Of a stretch of 64,000 nucleotides of DNA, positions 22,531 to 35,310 are shown piece after piece. The DNA is from Euryodendron excelsum. Taxonomy: Eukaryota > Streptophyta > Magnoliopsida > Ericales > Pentaphylacaceae. The DNA is taken from NCBI GenBank assembly GCA_033060915.1, contig CM065389.1, positions 26,544,001 through 26,608,000 of the forward strand, given 5' to 3'. The translations under genes and the position numbers were made by a program. The notes under the pieces are model-generated. The model searched no databases and had not been told where the DNA came from. It was given only the letters and a program-made list of their open reading frames with translations. Position 1 is the first letter of the stretch, and each line of letters begins with the position of its first letter.

Positions 22531-24347
22531 CCTTTTTCAAGCTTCTATTTTCAATTTCATAACTTTTCTTAAACTACCAAATCCAAAAATCTATTTTTAA
22601 ATTTCTATTTCCAAATATTTCTTTCAAAATCAAATCAATTTCTTTTCAAATCTATTTTAAAAAACCGAAGACTTTTCTTGCACTTGCATATCATGCATCA
22701 TGTCAACTTATTTTTTCAAATCAAGTGGATAGTTTTGGACATGTAGTAATCAAAGACTCTAATGAGTGAACCTAGGGTGAATAGACATGTAGGTACCGCA
22801 AGGACGGGGTACGGTGATGGCTTGGTGCGTCTTCCCTACACGTAACCAACCTCTGAACCTTGATCATTGTTTTCAAGGACCAAATGGAGTTATTTTCAAA
22901 AAGGGCTTAATTTTTTTCAAAGGTTTCCAAACAACCTCTTTTCTTTAAAACCCACTCTTAAGGAAGTTTTTAAAAACCCTAAGTTTAATTTTCAGATTAT
23001 ACCTAGTTTTAGGTGACCTAACTCACCCTAATCAAGTTAGGTGGCAACTCCAAACTTTTTCCAAAAGCCCTTATTCAAAATCAATTTTCAATTCAAACCT
23101 AGTCGCACTCGTCCTTCTAAGAGGATGAATTCTAACGAGAGAGTACTATGTTTTTCTCACTTGTCTTTTTCGGGTGTGAAAAATCAGGGCACGACAGGGA
23201 CGAGACCCGAGTCACCGAGACGGTAGAACGATCCTCCCTTAGCGCTTGCTAGCTCACTAATGAAGAATATCTATTTTGGCATGCCTTTCAAGAAAGTTGA
23301 TGCCTCAGGCGATAAATCCACCTAGTAGCTTCCCGAGATCAGACAGCCTCTAGAATGATCGCGACTCATTAGAGTAACGACAATACTCACAAACTTCATA
23401 ACTGTCAGAGTGGCGGAAATACTCACAAAAAGGTCGACATATGGAATTGCCAATAAACCCCTTATGTTACGGGACCAAACTCGCCTCTTGGCCGTGACAT
23501 ATTTACCAAAGGATGGGATACTTTTGGTAAGCAACTCGTCCAAACCGTCAGAGTAACAGAAACACTCAAAACTCAGGTCAACACCAGTACTTGCTAGCCC
23601 ACTCCGGTGAAAAATGATCAAATTGCCTTTAAGGCTTTTTGGCACGCTTTCTTGAGAAAGTACCTAAGTTCTCACAGCGGTAAATTCACCCTTTCAAGAT
23701 TGTCCTAAAGACAATCCGGCATGATAAGGTTGTTTTCCATAGGTTTCGGGCCAATTCCGAGATCCTCCGGTCAAAATGATTATTTTGCCATAGATAGCCC
23801 CAGGGGACCACACTAACTATGGGTATCAAACCGATAGCCTCCCGGGGATGCTTCTGATAGTATCCTCAGCCTTCTGATGCATTTCTGAATCATTCTCAAT
23901 CAATTCCGGCAAGCTTAATGCAAAATGACCGTTTTGCCCCTAGTGGGTCAGTCGCCTTTTCCAACCACGCCGACTCTGGGTATAATATCAGCAACCTCCT
24001 GGAGCATTCTAGCTAATGTTTCCAAGCCTCAAGCGTTCTTCCGGGACATTCCAAGTCTATACCAGCAACTTTCCGGCCTGATTGACCGTTTTGCCTCTAA
24101 TGGCTCGATCAACCCTTCCAACACATCCTGGCATTATTTTTCAAGTCTACTATCTCCGAGACACTATTCTAAGGGTTCTTGTCCCTTTCTAGCCCTCCGG
24201 GCCATTCCTGGTCCTTTAAATCATTCTCAGACTTTTCAGAGCCACTCCTAGCAAAGCCAAGCTAAAATTGAATGGTAGTCACTAATATAAGCACCCAAAT
24301 CTACTGAAGATACGTTGCTTGCCGACCTTAAACACTTCCTAAATGGC

Positions 24348-24470
24348 TAGTGCTACTAATAGTGGCTCTAAGCAAAAAAATAGCCTGGCGCCACTCCTAG
24401 TGGCACTATTGGGATTTTTGGCTTGGCGCCACTGCAACAGGCTCTAGTTTACTCTTTTGTCTATAAATAC
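24348..24470 (+). promoter_or_regulatory. S1 promoter 2: inverted repeats plus TATA box
   Basis: Second copy of the promoter produced by the S1 duplication. Inverted repeats lie at about 24348-24370 (TAGTGCTACT / AGTGGCTCTA) and 24386-24408 (TGGCGCCACT / AGTGGCACTA). TATA box CTATAAATAC at 24461-24470. Confidence 0.6.
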
Positions 24471-26599
24471 AGCGCCTCCTCCGGTGTGAAAAGGGTTTGC
24501 ATACATAGTCCAAAAACTCTGTTGTTTGATATACAGAGCCTAAAGCCCCTCCAAACCCCAGCTCTCTTTAGGTTCTCCAAAACCTAGCCCCTATACACTT
24601 AACCGTAGCTCACATACACTCTTATACACTTATATACGAACCTCTGAAGCCTCCATTGAAGAGTTGAAGTGCTGCAACTCGGAAGCTCCCGAAGACCAAA
24701 GCAAGCTCTTGAAGACCGAGGTAAAATAAAGCAAGTGAACAAACAAAACAAAGCAAATAAAGCAAGAAAAACAAAGAAGACACAAGGTAGGCTTCATATT
24801 TACGTTTACATAATTCCCCCCTCTCTCTTCTCTCACCTAACCCACCTGGGTTTTCTTTTATTTTAAACCCCATATTCTACCCCCCTTTCTTGCATGCTTG
24901 AAATAAGGAACTCACCGGTTCATGTGTAGGATTATGCTATTGAAAGTCACAATATCGGGGGCTTTCTCTTAGTCTAACCAGAGACCACGTGGGTTCGACC
25001 CCCTTAATTATGTGGTGAAGCCTTTAACCTTGTGTGTTCATGACCCCAGCTTGCATTATGTATATCATGATCATGCATCTCTTCAAAACTTGTTTTCAAA
25101 ACTTGCATCGAAAATCATTTTCAAAATTGGCATTAAATCTTCTTTTTTCAAACTTGTTTTCAAAATCACAATCCTAAGGTGATTCTAGCTTTTACATGGT
25201 TAGGGTTGCTTTAGAAAAGTATTACATTTAAGGTGACTTTCATGGTCCATATTTTCAAATCTTTATTGTTTTCAAAACCATAATCCTAGAATGGTTCTAA
25301 TGCCTCCATGATTAGAATCGTTTTTAAAAAGTGAGATATTTGCAGAGACTAGTAAAAGTCCACATTCAAATCCTCATTCTAACATTGTTTTCTACACCCT
25401 CTCCAAAATCTCTTTACAAATCTCCTTTCAAAAACTCTCTTCAAATTTACTTTCCAAAAATCTCTTCCAAAAATTCTCTCTTTGCAAAAAGATCTATTTT
25501 CCAAAATCCCTTTTTCTTGGAGTTCAAATCAAACCCTAGAGCCATGGTTAGGAAACCCTAATTTTCTTTCCTAAAACATGATTTCCAATCTTTCCTCGAA
25601 ACATAGATTTCCAAAATCTCTATTTTCTATGTCAAATCTTAGATTTCCAAAATTGCTTTTCCTATACCCAAACTATGGCTTTCCAAACCTAAGTTTGCCA
25701 AAATTCATCCTTTCCAAATCTATGTCAAATCAAATCTTCCGTTTTTGGAAACTAAATCAAATCATTTCTCCTTGAAAATAAAATCCAATCTTTTATTTTA
25801 GGAAATAGAAATCAAATCTTTCTTAGCCCAAACTTTTCCTAATTCTAAAAGTTTCCAAATTCCAAATCTTTCTCAAATGTAATTAACTCTTTCCTAACAT
25901 GGAAACTTTTCCAAATTCGAAACATTCTTAAGTTGAAACTTTTTAAATTCAAAACTTTCCAATTTCCAAACCTTTCCTAATTCGAAACTTTCCTAAAATG
26001 AAACTTTTGTAAAACGGAACTTTTCTATTTTGAAACTTTTCTAAATCCGAGATTTTCTATATCCAATCTTTCTTAAACTCCAACTTTCCAAATCTTTCAA
26101 GTCTAATGTTCAAGTCAAATCTTTTCTAAATCCCTTCCAAGTCAAATAAAATCTTTCTTAAACCTTAAGTCTTTCTAAGTCTTATCTTTCCTAAGTCTAG
26201 GTTTTCCAAACCAAACTTTCCAAAATTAAGCTTTTCAAGTTCAAGTCAAGTCAACTCAATTACATACTTCAACCCTAGATTACCCTAAGTCCTAGGATGT
26301 CTAGACCTTAGTTCGACCCTAACCCTAGAGTTAGGAAGCTTCCAACTCTTCTCCAACAATTCTTTTCTAAACCGATATGGTTTTTGAAATGTCAATTCAA
26401 GTCAAGATGTTTTCAAAACTCTATGTTTCCCAATCAAGTTCAAAGTCAATTCTAAGGTCTATTTCAAATCCTCAAGTTCTATTTTAAATCAAAGTCCAAT
26501 CTTTTCAAATCTTCTAAGTCAATTTCAAATCAAAGTTCAATTTTCAATCTCCCAAATCCAAGTTCCAAATCAAACTCTTTTGAAACTAAATTTTCTATT

Positions 26600-26662
26600 A
26601 GACTCTTGTCCGAACTACTACTGACCTGATTCCCAAAAAGGGATACGTAGGCAACCCTCATG
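26600..26662 (+). other. Conserved LTR island (S1)
   Basis: Contains GACTCTTGTCCGAACTAC, CTGACCTGATTCCC and GGGATACGTAGGCAACCC. Confidence 0.6.
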
Positions 26663-27370
26663 ATCGATTTCAAATTTCTAATTCTATAATCTATTTTCAA
26701 ATCTCTATTTCCAATTTCTAAAACTTTTCTTTCAAAAAATCAAATCTTCTTTTCAAATATCTTTTCAACATCAAATCAAGTTTTTTTCAAATCTATTTTC
26801 AAAATGAAAGTCTTTTTTTGTACTTGCATATCATGCATCATGTCAACCTTCTTTTCAAAGTTCTTTTCTAAAGTGGATAGTATTGAACATATATTAATCA
26901 AAGATTCTAAATGAGTGAACCTAGGGTGAATAGACATGTAGGTATCGCAAGGGCAGGGTAGGGTGATGGCTTAGTGCATCTTCTCTGCACGTAACCAACC
27001 TCTGAACTTAGGATTACTATTTTTGAAAAATCAAAAAAGGAGTTATTTTCAAAGAGGGCTTGAATTTTTCCGAAGGTTGCCAAACAACCTATTTTCTTAA
27101 AAACCCTCTCTTGAGGAAGTTTCCAAAATCTTTTTTAAAAAACCCTAGGTGTAATATTCGGATTGTGCTTAGTTTTTAGGTGACCTAACTCACCTTAATC
27201 AAGTTAGGTGGTAACTCCAAATTGATTTCCAAAAGCCCTTAATCAAATCAAATTTTCAACTCAAACCTAGACGCACTCATCCTTCTAAGAGGATGAGTTC
27301 TAACGAGAGAGTATTGTGTTTTTCTCACTTGTCTTTTTTTTAGTGCAAAAAATTGGGGCGCGACAACTAG

Positions 27371-28370
27371 ATCTCAGTTTCTTCTTACAGGGGTAGCATT
27401 TCGACGATGGATTTAACTTTGGTTGGGTCAATCTCTATCTCCTTCTTATTGACAATAAATCCAAGCAACTTCCTAAAGGATACGCTAAATGTGCATTTGG
27501 TAGGATTGAGCTTGAAGTGATATTTGCGGAGTTTGTCAAATACCTTTTACAAGTTAAACAAATAATCCTCTTGTGCCCTAGAATCATATCATCCACATAG
27601 ATTTCTACTTCTTGGTGCATCATGCCATGAAACAGGGTGACTATGGCTTTTTGATAGGTTGCCCTTGTGTTTTTAATCCAAACGGCATCACTCAGTAACA
27701 ATACACTCCCCATAGGGTGACGAAGGCAGTTTTCTCTCAGTCTTCCTCCGCTATCTTAATCTGATTATAACCGAAGAAGCCCTATGAGTGAGAACATTTT
27801 GTGCCCAATAGTGTTATCGACCAGAAGGTCTATATGAGGCAGGGGAAAATCATCTTTTGTGCTTGTCTTGTTGAGGTCTCATAGTCGATACACATCCAAA
27901 CCTTACCATCTTTATTAGGAACAAGGATAATGTTTTCTAACCATTGAGAGTATTCGACCACTTGCAAAATCCCATGTGAAATTGCTTGACCACCTCCTCT
28001 GACTTTTAAGCTCCATTCAGGTTTAAGTTTTTGTAGCTTTTGTTTCATGGGTTTTGTCTAGGGATCTAGGGGTAACCTGTGCTTGACGATGGATTCATCT
28101 AACCCTGGTATGCCTTGGGAAGACCAGACAAAAATGTCCAAATAGGTGGCCAGTAGTTCCAAAATTTATTTGCGTTGCCATTGATCCATCCCAATGCCAA
28201 TTTTAACCTGTTTTGGGGTATCTTTATTCCCCAGGTTGATTATCTTTGTTTCCTCAATATTGGGAGTTTTGCAACTCTCTTGCTTTTCTACTTGCTTCTG
28301 AATTTCTTCTAGAATTTCATCTGTGTGGTTCACATCAAGTTCAATTCCCAATAGTGGTAGTTAATTTCGG
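27371..28370 (-). pseudogene. pol: Reverse transcriptase N-terminal part of H
   Basis: RNA-templated DNA synthesis domain of a Tat-lineage polyprotein, read from about 28370 down. Visible in order: EETKIINLGNKDTPKQVKIG (about 28200-28260), IPGLDESIVKHRLPL (about 28080-28120), MKQKLQKLKPEWSLK (28003-28048), ILVPNKDGKVWMCIDY (about 27888-27935), NTRATYQKA (about 27645-27672) and the catalytic YVDDM (27586-27600). Several stop codons and small frame changes break it. It ends exactly at the S1 site and continues in the same frame at 913. Usual members read GLKNAGATYQRAM and YVDDMIVKS. Confidence 0.9.
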
Positions 28371-28980
28371 TCTTGAAGTCATTACTTGTCAAGATAGGCA
28401 TTATTTCAATTAATTAGTCAAGGCATTGAATACGAGGGTCCCTAATAAGGAGCAAACCAAGAAATCGTTCAAAGGGAGTATTTTTTTCATTGAAAAAAAT
28501 ATCTATTACAGTTCTTGATTCTTGGAAAATATGAACCTACAATAGTAAAGAAAAATTTTATTTAGAGAGAATTAGAAATTCATAGATTGCCCTGGCAAGC
28601 CTATACAGAAACTTGTGGACCTGGATAAGGCTTTCATTGTCCCAATTGTGTGGTGTCATTTTTTGCTTCATCTCCCTAAGGTGGGGATGGGCCGATTATC
28701 AAAACATCTCTTCCTTAAAATAGATTGGCTCAGATTTCCAGTTGTAATTCTTCTTCTTCTCAGCCAGTTTTAAAGGTGGAACTCTTTCCTTCTTCAGATA
28801 CGCAGAGCTAATTGAATTTGTGAATTATTCTTTTCCCGTCTCCATTCTTCTTAGATGCCTTGACTTCATCAGTGATAGCCATCTTTCGTTCCCTTTTCTT
28901 TCTCTCGATTTGTTCCCAAATTTTCCTTTTTATAGGCTTATACCCCAGGCCAAAAGTATACATTTGTGAAGGTTTGTCTA
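28371..28980 (-). pseudogene. pol: Degraded PR-RT linker of H
   Basis: Lies between the recognisable protease/G-patch-like segment and RT. Short stretches in the pol orientation resemble coding sequence (for example FGLGYKPIKRK near 28930-28960), but stops are frequent. No separate gene. Confidence 0.55.
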
Positions 28981-29794
28981 GGGTCTCAGGTTCTCCTTGC
29001 AGCTTCTTTCCTAATCCTTTTCCTGGCTAGTATCCGTTCTTTTTGAAGTAATGGATAATCATTTGAGCATTGTCATAATACTTTGGTTCAATCATGTCCC
29101 CTTCTTGCATCATTGTGACGTATTCCAATGACTGGAACTAGGATGGAGCAGCCGCTTCAGCACATGGGACTGTATCAGCTTTGTAGATTGCAAATTCTTT
29201 CTCGGCATGAATAGAGATCAAATTTGCATTAACGATGAATTTGAGTTTTTTATGAAGGCTAGATGGCACTGCTCCCGCTGCGTGTATCCAAGGTCATCCT
29301 AGCAACATGTTGTAGGCTAAGGGTATTTTCAGGACTTGAAATCTGATGGCAAAGGTTATTGATCTTATTTTAACTGGTATCTCGACTTCCCCTATGGTCT
29401 CCCTCCTTGACCCATCAAAGGCTTATATGATGGTATTGCTTTGGCTCAAGTATGATTGATCTATTCTGAGTCTCTCTAGAGTAAAATATGGGCAAACATT
29501 CAAGGCCAACCCATTATCTACTAAAACTCTTAATACAATCATTCCCTTGGTATTAACAGTTATGTGCAAGGCATAGGTATGTCTAGTTCCATCAGCGGGG
29601 ATCTTTTCGCCAAAGAAAGTGATGACATTGGGTGCCATGATGAGGCTTACGATATTGTGTAAGTTCTCGGAGGTAAAGCTCTCTGGTATGTGGGGTTCTT
29701 TATGGACTTTAAGCAAAGTGTCCTGATGGCTTTTTGATGTAAACAACAATCCCATCATAGAGGTGTGAGAAGGGATTTTCTTAAGTTGTTCCAC
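28981..29794 (-). pseudogene. pol: Aspartic protease region of H
   Basis: Minus-strand frame beginning EQLKKIPSHTSMMGLLFTS (29738-29794). The protease motif is VLVDNGLALNV (DNG at 29510-29518), the Tat-lineage variant of the usual D-T/S-G. Downstream come AFDGSRRE (about 29395-29420), NMLLG (29302-29316), WIHAAGAVPSSLHKKLKFIV (about 29232-29291) and a G-patch-like PGKGLGKK (29003-29026). This order is standard for the lineage. Three or more in-frame stops (after TII at 29423, after LLG, and near 29140) inactivate it. The protease would have processed Gag and Pol inside the virus-like particle. Confidence 0.88.
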
Positions 29795-30782
29795 TATGTC
29801 ATAATCATTCTTCCTTAGTGGCTTTGCAAACTAAAAAATCTCAATTCCGTTAGTGAGTTCGAGCACTCTCCTTCCTTGCCTTACCCTTTTTTTCTTCTCT
29901 CAACTTCTTTTGAGGTATAACATCTGCCTAATCTGGTTATTCCTCCTATTTTAGAGAGTGGTTCTTCGGTAATCTTGACATGAATGGGCGGATAATTCCA
30001 AGGGATCTTTGTGGGCATCTGTTAAAGGTAATTAGGATAGCAAAGGTAAGATTAACTTTCCCAGTATAGGTAGAGAGGTAGGTTTCGGGACTTTTGTTGG
30101 GACTGTTGGAGATTGGAGAAGATAGGTAAGGTGATGGGTGGCGAGAGGACACTTTAAGGTATGGGTGGTCGTAAGGGCCTCATGGCTTGCCTAAGGTTAG
30201 TTTGGGGAATAAATCCAGCCATTGCATCCATAGGTTCGGGTTCAGGATGTGGAGTAAGGATGATACGGAAGTGAGGGAAGTGGGGTAAGGTCTCGACAGT
30301 TAGGCTTATATTGGTTTGTTGAGGTTGAACTATGAGGAAATGCTTGGGTAACTTGTCTTGGTTTCTTAACCTTTGGATCATTACTTGGAAGGAGGCTCCT
30401 TTAGGAATGAAAACTTCTTGAGGGTGACTAGGTGTTCCTTTGCCTTTATACTCCGATTGACCAGGGGCCAACTCTCCTTTTTAGCTAGTACTGTTTCCTA
30501 CAATCTGTTCGCTATAGTTTTTAGCAATGTGGAGTTGTCCTCAAATTTTTCCTCGGCTCTCTTGGCCTCCATAGCTCTATTAGTGGCAACTGGATTGGTC
30601 AAAACTATCATGGGCTTTATATTTTCTTAGAATGGCCTCTTCTCTTGGCTTTTAGTGCTTTCAATATTCATCATGCCCTTTGTTTTTCTAAAAGGCAACC
30701 TCCTACAAAGAATTCCCCTACTAACTTTGTTATAGCTTTTGGTGTTTTTGTCTTTGGGGTGAAAAGGAGAAATGGCGAAAGT
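29795..30782 (-). pseudogene. gag: Gag and Gag-PR spacer of H
   Basis: Read on the minus strand. Near 30500-30620 is a charged helical segment, VATNRAMEAKRAEEKFEDNS, like the coiled N-terminus of Tat Gag. Then comes GTPSHPQEVFIPKGASF (about 30380-30440) with a proline-rich part ending at 30154. Further down, KIPWNYPPIHVKI (about 29977-30015) and GGITRLGRCY (about 29920-29950) match the conserved PWxY and GGxTRSGRCY segments that precede the protease. The central capsid region is short or missing. S2 sits upstream, near the expected gag start. Confidence 0.75.
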
Positions 30783-32553
30783 TGTAAGTACCCCATTTTT
30801 GCCCACTCAGCAATCTCCGATCCGATTAGATCTAGTTTTGAACATCATATCACATTCAAGCCCAAGCCAGCTCTTTCGAACTCTAATCTAGTCAACTAGT
30901 CACTTCCCAGGCCTATAAGGCCAAATTGAAGCTAAAAAGACAATATTGCCCTTAGGCACTCCAGGCAGCTTTCCGAGACCCGGTGGCCACGGGAGCCATC
31001 GCCATCCAGGTAGCTTTCTGAGACAGCGTGGTCTCGAAAACCAACGCCATTTAGGTAACTCCCCGAGATCAGGCAATCTTGGGGACCAATACCTTATCAA
31101 ATTCCAAGCGGTTCACTTCTAGCGCCTGCTAGCCCACCAATGTAAGAATGTCCGTTATCCAATAGCTCTCCAAGATCAGGTGACCTCGGGTACCAATACC
31201 ACCCTACAAGTAGCTTTCTAATACTAGGAGATCTCAAGAACTAATAACACCTGATAGGTAACTCTTTAAGACAGGGCGGTCTTAGGGACCAACACTGCAC
31301 AAGTAGCTTTCCAAGATCGGGCTCTCTTGGGAACTAACATCTAGGTCAGTATTGGTGCCTGCTAGCCCGACTCAGTGAAAAATGACCAAACCTGCCACTT
31401 GGCCCTCCAGGCACGTCTTTGAGAAATTTTAAAATCCCTCAAGACATTAAGTCCACTATTCTAAAATGTCCTTAGGCAACCAGGCATAGTCAATACGCTA
31501 TCTTGACCAATTCCGGTCCCATTCTGGTCAACTCCAGTAAAAAATGACCGTTTTGCCCCTAGGCACGCCAACATGGCACAAATCCCTCCAGACAGTAAAT
31601 ACACCTTTCAGGACCATCCCCAAATAGTCCAGCATGCTTAATATGCCATTCCAACCCATCCTGACTTGTTTTTGACCAATTCTGATCAAAATAACCATTT
31701 TACCCCTGGTGACCCAAGTGCACCCCGAAACCACACTGGCTTTGGGTACCAACCCGGTATACCCTATTATACGCCCATGTTCCATCCAAGGTCAGTTCTG
31801 TGACTCTAAACACTTCCAAGTCAACGAAAGTCCCCTGGAGCAACTAACAAACGGTCCGCTAGGGTTATCTTTTCTCCTGATTCCTTGATTATAACACATA
31901 GATCTTTCCATCGATATTGAAAAGATCACTTCCTGAAGCAGTCAATTGCATGGCCCAAACATTATTACTTTCAAAAACCCCTAGAGCATCTTACAAAAAT
32001 TTTGCCAAAGCTGTTTTTTCCTCTGATTTCGTAATTATAACGCACCATTAAACGATTTGAGAAATACATAAATTAGGGAATTCCAAAGAGTATTTCCAAA
32101 GCACTTTCCATCAGTACAATCCGATCAGAGAGATCATCCTTAGAAGGCCCTGATCACGTGGCCCAAAGACTGCTACTTTTGAACATCTAAAGAGCGTATC
32201 ACAGATACTCCGAAAAAGATCATTTTCCTACATGCTTCCCAATGCAATATCTCATTCTTCCAAATAGATTTGAAGCTCCCCAAGAGCTCCTGGTCCTTGA
32301 GAAACACTAGGAGAACTTCATGAATGTAACTGATGTTCTTGAACCTTTCCTGATTTGTATAATTATCGAGGCAAAGTTAAGACAAAAAATTTTTGGTGGC
32401 GAAGTGTATGCTACATGCGCCCAAATTGTGATCAGATTGATCAAAACTCTTATAGCATCCTAAGTTAAGTCAGTACAGAGGGTGCCACATGGCATTCAAT
32501 CATTGGAATAGTATTGACACATATGCTACATACACTAGGGCAAAAATTGCCTA

Positions 32554-32601
32554 GGCGCATGTAGCATATGCGCCAGTGCCCTAGAGGTTTGCCTATAAAT
32601 A
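32554..32601 (+). promoter_or_regulatory. S2 inverted repeat and TATA box
   Basis: Inverted repeat with arms GGCGCATGT and ATATGCGCC around AGC (32554-32574, one arm mismatch), followed by CCTATAAATA at 32592-32601. An earlier, weaker inverted repeat lies at about 32514-32535. Confidence 0.65.
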
Positions 32602-33959
32602 GCAGGCCACTCCACTGTGTATTCAAGAGCTAAAAACAGTAGCGAAGTCTTGCTAAAATCACCCCAGAACTCCAAACTAACTAATAAACTCCACCTTTTT
32701 CAACCCTCCAAGCATCCAAGGTAGATTCCACGCCTTCTAAGCCTATACTATACATCTACAAAGCATTCAATGCCATAAAAGAGCCATTTCCAGCCCCCTC
32801 AAGCCTCCATAAGGCCATTCAAGTTCAAGACAAAGCCTCTTCAAAGCCATTCAAGCTCAATTCAAGGCCATCCATGGAGGGTTAATGGTGGTTTGAAGAT
32901 AAAAGTGGTATTCTCTTTTACATTTTGCCATTCCCACTCTTCTTTTCTCCCTCGTAGCCTACTTAGGCTATTCTCCATTTTTAACACCCATCTTCTACCC
33001 CCCTTTCTTACATTCTTGGAACATGAGAACTCTTAGGTCATGCCTAGAGGAAAGCTTGTGGGAGCTACCCTATAAGGGGATCTCTCACAAGCCTACATTG
33101 AGATGGTATGGCCATAGAGCACCTTGCAATGTGTTGTGGCCTTTTAGCCTTATATGATTTCATGACCCTATTGCATATGGTTGCTATGCTCATGTATTAC
33201 ATGCTTGGCTCTATTTTTCATGTTTGAAGTCATTTTTCAAACCCTTTAGCATTTCTAATCTCTACACATTTTTCAAAATCCATAATCAAGTGTTTTTCCA
33301 AAAATGGCCTTAAGAGTTGGTTTCTTGAAGCCAAGTTTGAAACTTTAGATTTTTATGTCCTAGGGAGCTTTTCTTAGGCCCCTTGACTTCATTTTGCGTC
33401 ATTTCATTTCACAATCTTTAAATTGCATAAAAATGATTTTCAAACCTTATATTTCACTTTGACTTTCAAAATTTTGCTCTCTTGAGTTTTGTGGTTGAAA
33501 TGGTCCTCATGGAACCCTCTCTTAAGTGGTCTCCTCATTTATTGACCATAGGAACCCTAGCTTACTAGAGTGGTTTTCTACGCCTTAAAAGTGGTTTTCA
33601 AAACAACCCTCTTCAAGAAGAGTTCTCAAAAGTTCATTCTATTTATTTTGTATAAAAAATAATTTTCTAAAACCACCATTACATGTTGATTTTCAAAAGT
33701 TTGGCTCCTCTTAAGTTAGTGGTTATAATGGTCCTAATGAAACCTTCCTTTGAGTAGTTTCCAAATATCGACCATATAAACCATACATTTAATTAGAGCC
33801 CATTTTCATGTAATGATCTTTTTCAAAATTCATGTAACTCTATAAAGTTGCTTTCCAGGTCTTTTACAAAACATCATGATTTTCGAAACCCCTTTTCAAA
33901 ATTCATGCACAAAACCACTTTCCCATAACCTTAATGCCAAAACCCTAGTCCAAAACCAT

Positions 33960-34220
33960 TTTTCAAAACCACCTTCCAAAACCCTAAGTTAACCCAACCC
34001 TAGTTGGCTAACCTTAGGACACCTCCAAACTCTAAGTTAACCCTAGTCAACCAAACCTTAGGTTATTTTAACTCTTGTTAGTTAACCCTAGTTATCCAAC
34101 CCTAGTTGTCCAAACCCTAGATTAATCTAACTTTAGTTAGTTAACCCTAATAGACCGAACCCTAGTTGTCCAAGCCCTAGGTCAACCTAACCCAAGTTAG
34201 TTAACCTTAGGTCATCCTAA
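33960..34220 (+). repeat. TTAACCCTAG-like repeat tract in S2
   Basis: Irregular repeats of TTAACCCTAGTNNNCCAA type, about 18-24 bp each. Similar tracts occur in the E2 5' LTR (49095-49440) and, in reverse, in L2 (44690-44880). It resembles telomeric CCCTAAA only superficially and is a family B LTR feature. Confidence 0.6.
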
Positions 34221-35310
34221 CCATGGTTAGAAGGCTTCAAAGACTCCAATTTCAAACTTCTTTCAAACTCTTTTCAATTACAAAAATCATTTGCATGGCA
34301 TACATTCAAAAAAATCATACTCTCTTAAGTTTTCAAAAACCAATTCAAAAGTCTTTTCTAATTCTTCTATACCTTATTCCAAAATGTTTTCAAGAATTCT
34401 GTTAAAATGGCTGGACACTTACCATTTGCACAAGCTATTTTCAAAAGTGATTTCAAAACTCACAACTCTAATATAATCTTAACCCTTTTATGGTTAAGGT
34501 TTTTTTAGTGAAAGTGACATATCATGTGTGACCTTCTAAGGTTCATATAGGGTGTTGAACCCTAAATGATTTTCAAAAACCTTTTTCAAAAGTCTTTTTC
34601 AAACATCACACTCGTGAAGCAACCCAAATCCTTCCATGGTTAGGATTGTTCAAGTATAAATGAGATATTCAATAAGGGTTCTATAGCCCTAAAGTTTTAA
34701 AAATCAAAGGGAAATCTCTAGCCCCTTTTCCAAACATATTTTCAAAACTCATCGCCTTAAAGAAGTTTAGCACTTCAATGACTAGCCTCTTAAAGGTGAT
34801 GAAACATTAAACATACCTTTCGTAAGGTATTCAAAAACTACTTTCAAAAACCTTTCGAAGACAAGTTCACAAGAGCATTTCCAATCCAAGGTTTACCTCT
34901 AAAGTTTTCGAAACAAGACTTCAAAACATTACCAAAACTCTCTTGAGTTGTTTCAAAACATTTTCAAAATTTCCTTGAGTTATTTCAAAACCTTTCCAAA
35001 ACTCCCTTGAATTGTTTTAAAACACTTCCAAAACTCCCTTGAGTTATTTCAAAACTCACTTGAATTAATTTCAAAAAACATTTAAAATCATCTTCAAACC
35101 CGATTTCAAAAATACTTCAAACATTCCAAGTCCTACTTCAAAGGCATTTTTCTAAATTCTCAAGTTCTCTTTCTCCAAAGATCTCAAAGTGTCTTCAAAA
35201 CTTTTCAAAGACCTTAATATATCTTCAAAGTTCCCAAAGGTCATAATGTGCCTATTTTTCAAAACTGAACCCCAATGTGTCTTCCAATGGCCTCGATGTG
35301 CCTATTTTTC

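Larger units (their letters stand above)
3334..23196 (+). mobile_element. E1: full-length non-autonomous LTR retrotransposon (family A)
   Basis: 5' LTR 3334-8657, PBS 8660-8678, internal region to about 14003, 3' LTR about 14004-23196. Flanking duplications are TGGAC (3329-3333) and GGGAC (23197-23201), one mismatch, inside the LTR S1. The internal region holds a gag remnant and an antisense PMD pseudogene but no recognisable protease, RT or integrase. It has the form of a large non-autonomous derivative of the Tat lineage and would need proteins from a partner such as H. Solo LTR L1 interrupts the 3' LTR. No polypurine tract is seen, because the start of the 3' LTR is lost. Confidence 0.85.
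14004..23196 (+). mobile_element. E1 3' LTR (family A), start truncated, split by L1
   Basis: Similarity to the LTR begins at about CCCGACTCGGTAATCTC (14005), so roughly the first 20 bases, including TGTAAG and the polypurine tract before it, are lost or unrecognisable. The LTR runs to 15998, is interrupted by L1, and resumes at 20717, ending ACGACA at 23196. Its length without L1 is about 4.5 kb, matching the 5' LTR without its insert. The two LTRs differ visibly throughout, so E1 is not recent. Confidence 0.8.
914..27365 (+). mobile_element. S1: solo LTR (family A) with internal duplication, split by E1
   Basis: The LTR starts at 914 (TCTAAGCACCCC, a mutated TGTAAG) and ends at 27365 (GCGACA). 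Flanking 5-bp duplications are ATTAG (909-913) and ACTAG (27366-27370), one mismatch. No internal region is present, so it is a solo LTR, formed by LTR-LTR recombination. It lies inside the reverse transcriptase of H, and removing it rejoins the reading frame. Element E1 (3334-23196) is nested within it. Without E1 it is about 6.6 kb, against roughly 4.5 kb for the E1 LTRs, because about 2 kb is duplicated in tandem. Confidence 0.85.

Noticed and set aside
27366..30782. Internal region of a plus-strand element bounded by the S1 and S2 LTRs
   Set aside because: gag-PR-RT here run on the minus strand, opposite to both LTRs, and both LTRs have their own TSDs. The region belongs to H.
33960..34220. 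Interstitial telomere
   Set aside because: Units are TTAACCCTAG-like and irregular, not CCCTAAA, and recur at the same place in every family B LTR.
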